Part shown: one piece after another, positions 60,771-64,000 of the stretch
Layout of the letters: each line of letters begins with the position of its first letter
How positions within the stretch are numbered: the stretch's first letter is position 1
NCBI GenBank assembly: GCA_907163375.1
Contig: CAJQUW010003214.1
Span: forward strand, 1 to 64,000
Source of the DNA: Prostheceraeus crozeri
Taxonomy: Eukaryota; Platyhelminthes; Polycladida; Euryleptidae
DNA length: 64,000 nucleotides
Reading direction: 5' to 3'
The notes under the pieces: model-generated
Told to the model about the DNA's origin: nothing
What the model saw: the letters and a program-made list of their open reading frames with translations, nothing else
Databases searched by the model: none
Made by a program: the position numbers and the translations under genes

Positions 60771-63700
60771 ATATACGTTAGTTATACGTATATACTGTAT
60801 ATTTGATTGTGGTTTGCTTCATGGACACGTAGACATAATGGATTTGAGTCATTTCATCGACAGGTCGTTTCATCAATGCTTATATCCAGAGTCAGAAGAC
60901 ATTGGAGTCCATATAAATTGATGTGTATGAGTTATTGTCTAGGAATTCTAAATCAGGAGTGAGTGTCATTCACCGGAAGTACAGAAAGCACACAATTATA
61001 AATGAACATTACGCTCGCCTATGGCTCATTTCCATAACGTTCTTGACACATCCAGTGTCAGCACAAGTACTATTTTTATTAATTGAAAATCAACTGATAT
61101 TAAGACAATTGAAAACATGATATTTCCAACTCGCTTCATGAATGCCATCAATCAAGATATCAAAGTATATTCCAGCATTTTTTATTGTCAAGTTTTCTAA
61201 ACCCCATTTATATGTTTATATGTAATGTCGAATATGAAGTGTCGTCATAAGTTAAGACAAAGCTGCAGTTCCCGTTGTTGACTGTAATTGTACTGAATGG
61301 AATGCAACCTTTATCAGAACTAGATGTAAACAAAATAACTTCAGCAAATGAATATTGTAGGATTCTGAATGTCACTTATTTTGACGAGGGTAACTTGGCT
61401 ACTCCGTCGCATGATTTGCTGTGATCCTTTTAAAATAAATCCGCTTCACATACGCTTTAGTAAAAATTAGTTTCAGCGCATTTTCAAACTTTTCGCCAAA
61501 AAATCGTTGAATTTGGATCACTGGTCATTCAAATTTATAACCTATTTCGAAGCACTTTTTTACCTTTTGCAAGCATTTTGTACGACAACTTCTAACGAAG
61601 AAACACTATTTCCTAAGTGAGTACATTTTCATAAATATGAGCCGTGATCAAAGTGATGGAAATTCAAATGTTGTGTTCAATATTTTTAGCAGTGGCTCAT
61701 GATATAAATAGTCATATCTATGTATTTTCATAAGAATTTGAATTGTTACAGTCATCCTTCTTCTGTATAATTGCATTTGAACTGCATTTGACCTGTGCAT
61801 GTAGAACATCATTTCACAAATACACGGGCATCGCTATTTTTCAGGTAAATTCTCATAATTACACTAATTTTTTTCAAGGGCACATTTTTTCATTTATATA
61901 TTCTCCTTTTCCTCATAAGCAACTTCTCAGCACATTCGACCAGGTTGGCATCGTAAATAACAATCATTAAGGAGATTTATAGCCAAAGTTACGCGAAAGT
62001 GTCAATTTTTTTTCAAAATCTGTCAAAATTGTTAATTTCGCATTTTGAATTAACATTTATATTATGAAGATGACTTCCTTAGAGCAAACGAATGCTACCA
62101 TAAGAAATTTCAGAGTTCAGACCCTACATGTGCTGAACAGCGAATTTCATGCGATTCGCAGCATGTTTGGAAGTTAAGGTTGGGGGGGGGGAAAGGGGAG
62201 AATCGTGTTTTGGGGGCTACTTCATCAATCGAATAAGATATGCTCATGAGAACAAAATTGATTTTCCTTGCTGTACCTTTAAAACATTTAAAGCTACGAG
62301 TATTTTAGAGATTTCGCACTGCTTCATATTTTGAAGCTTTTAAATTGTCATTTCCTAGAATTCGTCGCTCAACCGTTCGCTCACGACAAAAAATCGCCGA
62401 TCGCTCTTTCAATTTCAGTTCAAACAACTTTTTCCGTACGCTCAGTCGTTCATCGAAAATTCAAAGAAATGGTTCAAAAACACACATGTATATCCGCATG
62501 TATACATTTGTATGATTGCTTTGAATGGAAGTATATTCCCAGATTGAACTCTTTAGGCGCAAAAAGATCCTTGGTAGCCGTAGACGCTGCGTTTCGCTGA
62601 AATAGGGCTCGTCAGCACGGCCCGCATATGCATGCATAGTTTTTATATAGACTCTTTTTTAAAGTAGTATAGATAAGCGCACCTCAACAACGACCTGTCA
62701 GAGGTAATTGGTTTTCCTGCTAAATCTTTAACAAAGTAAGAAATCTACATGCTATAGAGAACGCCTTTGCTATTCAAAATTGTTGAGGCTTTCTCTGTGA
62801 GCTTATTGAAGGCGCATTTTTGGACTTCTGTGAAATTGCCATTACTTAAGTCACAATTTAGCTTCAGAATGCTACGTCTCATTTGTCATGAAATCAGGAT
62901 ACTCAAATTGAGTGGATGTTTCCTCAACCTTTCACGGAAAGCATAAGTTGCCAGAAATTTCTTTTTGTCTTCAGGTATTATTATTATCAAACAAGTTTTT
63001 CATCACTTACATTTCACTCAAAAACCGAGCGAGACAATTTTCAGCTGGATGGCGCGATGTATTGATAGAAGCAGAATGCACGAAGACATTGACAACAGAA
63101 AGGATCACGAAAGTCTATGTTCCTATCTACATATATTAGAAACATGAGCAATAAGTGCAATGTTAGCTGTTTAAAAATGATCAGTAAAAGTTCATTAATA
63201 TGGTATAATACAGCTACTTGTAATTCTTCGATGAAAAGCAAAGAGATTCTACACTGGAAACTCTATCATAAATTCCGAAGTAATCGGGGCAAGGATATTT
63301 GGTCATGGCTAGGTTTCGAAGAGAGATATGTATGGTGCATATAGTGCGGGTATTCAAAAGTTCAAAAGCTATTCTTCACATAACGGTCCATTACTGAGAC
63401 TTTCAGAAACGGTTACCTTAGAGACGAAGCCGTCAGGAAGATAACTTGCAGTCGATTTATTAAATTGTAAATTGTTACCAAACTTATCACTCCACGTATT
63501 AAACATCAATATTCCAGAAGCTTCTTAAAGTAAAAAGTTGCAACGCAAAAGCAAAAATGTAGCTAAGAAATGAGGACAAAAGGATGTCATGTAGGACATC
63601 GTGATGGGCAGAAAGGTAGCAGTAAATCGAACTATTTGACAGGCAATAGATGATGAGAAATGAAATTTGAATGCAAATACTAATAACCGATTTGGGGGGG

Positions 63701-64000
63701 GGGGGTCGCCGCCACGCGTTGTTCCGCAAACTGCTGATGAGATCAGTCACTGAACTCCTCAATGCTTGCAAGAATGCAAGAAAAAGTTGAGTGCCTCGCA
63801 TGCAACCAATTGCTGTCTGTTTAGTGGTGCCAATGAAGCTCAAATAACTTTCATCTCAGCAAAATATAAATCCTAATTTCGTGCGTGTAGCGGTATTACG
63901 CATTAGCTGTAACACCAGTATTAATATTCTTTGGTTAATATTACTACAAGTACTATGTTCGAATTCAACTCCAACAACTTCTAGGAAACTGATACAACGG
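60771..64000. other. Non-coding stretch to the window end
   Basis: Apart from poly-G runs at about 62180-62188 and 63694-63704 I see nothing to annotate. Confidence 0.5.

Noticed and set aside
62180-63704. Poly-G runs as G-quadruplex or telomeric signals
   Set aside because: Single runs of 9-11 G without a second, third and fourth run nearby.
1-64000. CRISPR arrays, bacterial operons or riboswitches
   Set aside because: No regularly spaced repeats or bacterial gene signals; the sequence is eukaryotic throughout.

Overview
The window looks like a repeat-rich stretch of a non-vertebrate metazoan nuclear genome. Genes are spliced, polyadenylation signals and TATA boxes are eukaryotic, coding density is very low, and many animal mobile-element classes occur together: Polinton/Maverick, CR1-like and RTE-like non-LTR elements, a Penelope-like remnant, a Ty3/Gypsy LTR element, Tc1/mariner, hAT and a P-element-like transposase exon. 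I cannot name the species. All assignments are by reading motifs; no database search was possible.

Left part (1-20.9 kb). Positions 1-434 are the right end of one Polinton. A decayed CR1-like element follows (about 475-3420). From 3812 a host gene runs on the + strand: a LARGE-type GT8 glycosyltransferase with exons 3812-3895, 3955-4035 and 20370-20789, a stop codon, and AATAAA at 20868. Its earlier exons are not visible. Its 16.3-kb intron (4036-20369) holds a reversed CR1-like element, an LTR element with identical LTRs, a Penelope-like scrap, satellite-like repeats, a Tc1/mariner copy with one stop codon, and a CR1-like copy lacking its reverse transcriptase.

Middle (21-48.9 kb). After a decayed Polinton left arm (about 21.9-24.2 kb) comes a complete Polinton, 26201-48891. 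It has 448-bp terminal inverted repeats (8 differences, all transitions), AG...CT ends and a near-perfect 6-bp target duplication. It encodes small zinc-binding and coiled-coil proteins, a protein-primed DNA polymerase B with N-terminal zinc fingers, two paralogous virion-type proteins, a cysteine protease, a capsid-type protein, a pVI-like protein, an integrase with chromodomain, a packaging ATPase, basic core-type proteins, an exonuclease-like protein and a RING-like protein. Many genes are broken, but several, including the ATPase and a 455-codon virion protein, are open. The most unusual part is a + strand block at 38.9-40.2 kb: two related genes that resemble PC4/p15 folds, then a bare TATA-binding-protein core. 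This suggests the element carried its own transcription-initiation factors. Two copies of a structured RNA element near 29.3 and 29.75 kb begin with a histone-mRNA-like 3' stem-loop, one of them 24 nt after a stop codon.

Right part (48.9-64 kb). This part is mostly non-coding: dispersed repeats, a non-autonomous hAT element (51161-52194) with a perfect 8-bp target duplication, local tandem duplications, an RTE-like element cut off after its endonuclease, and one spliced exon of a P-element/THAP9-type transposase (58622-59263). From 59.3 kb to the end I see no supportable gene.
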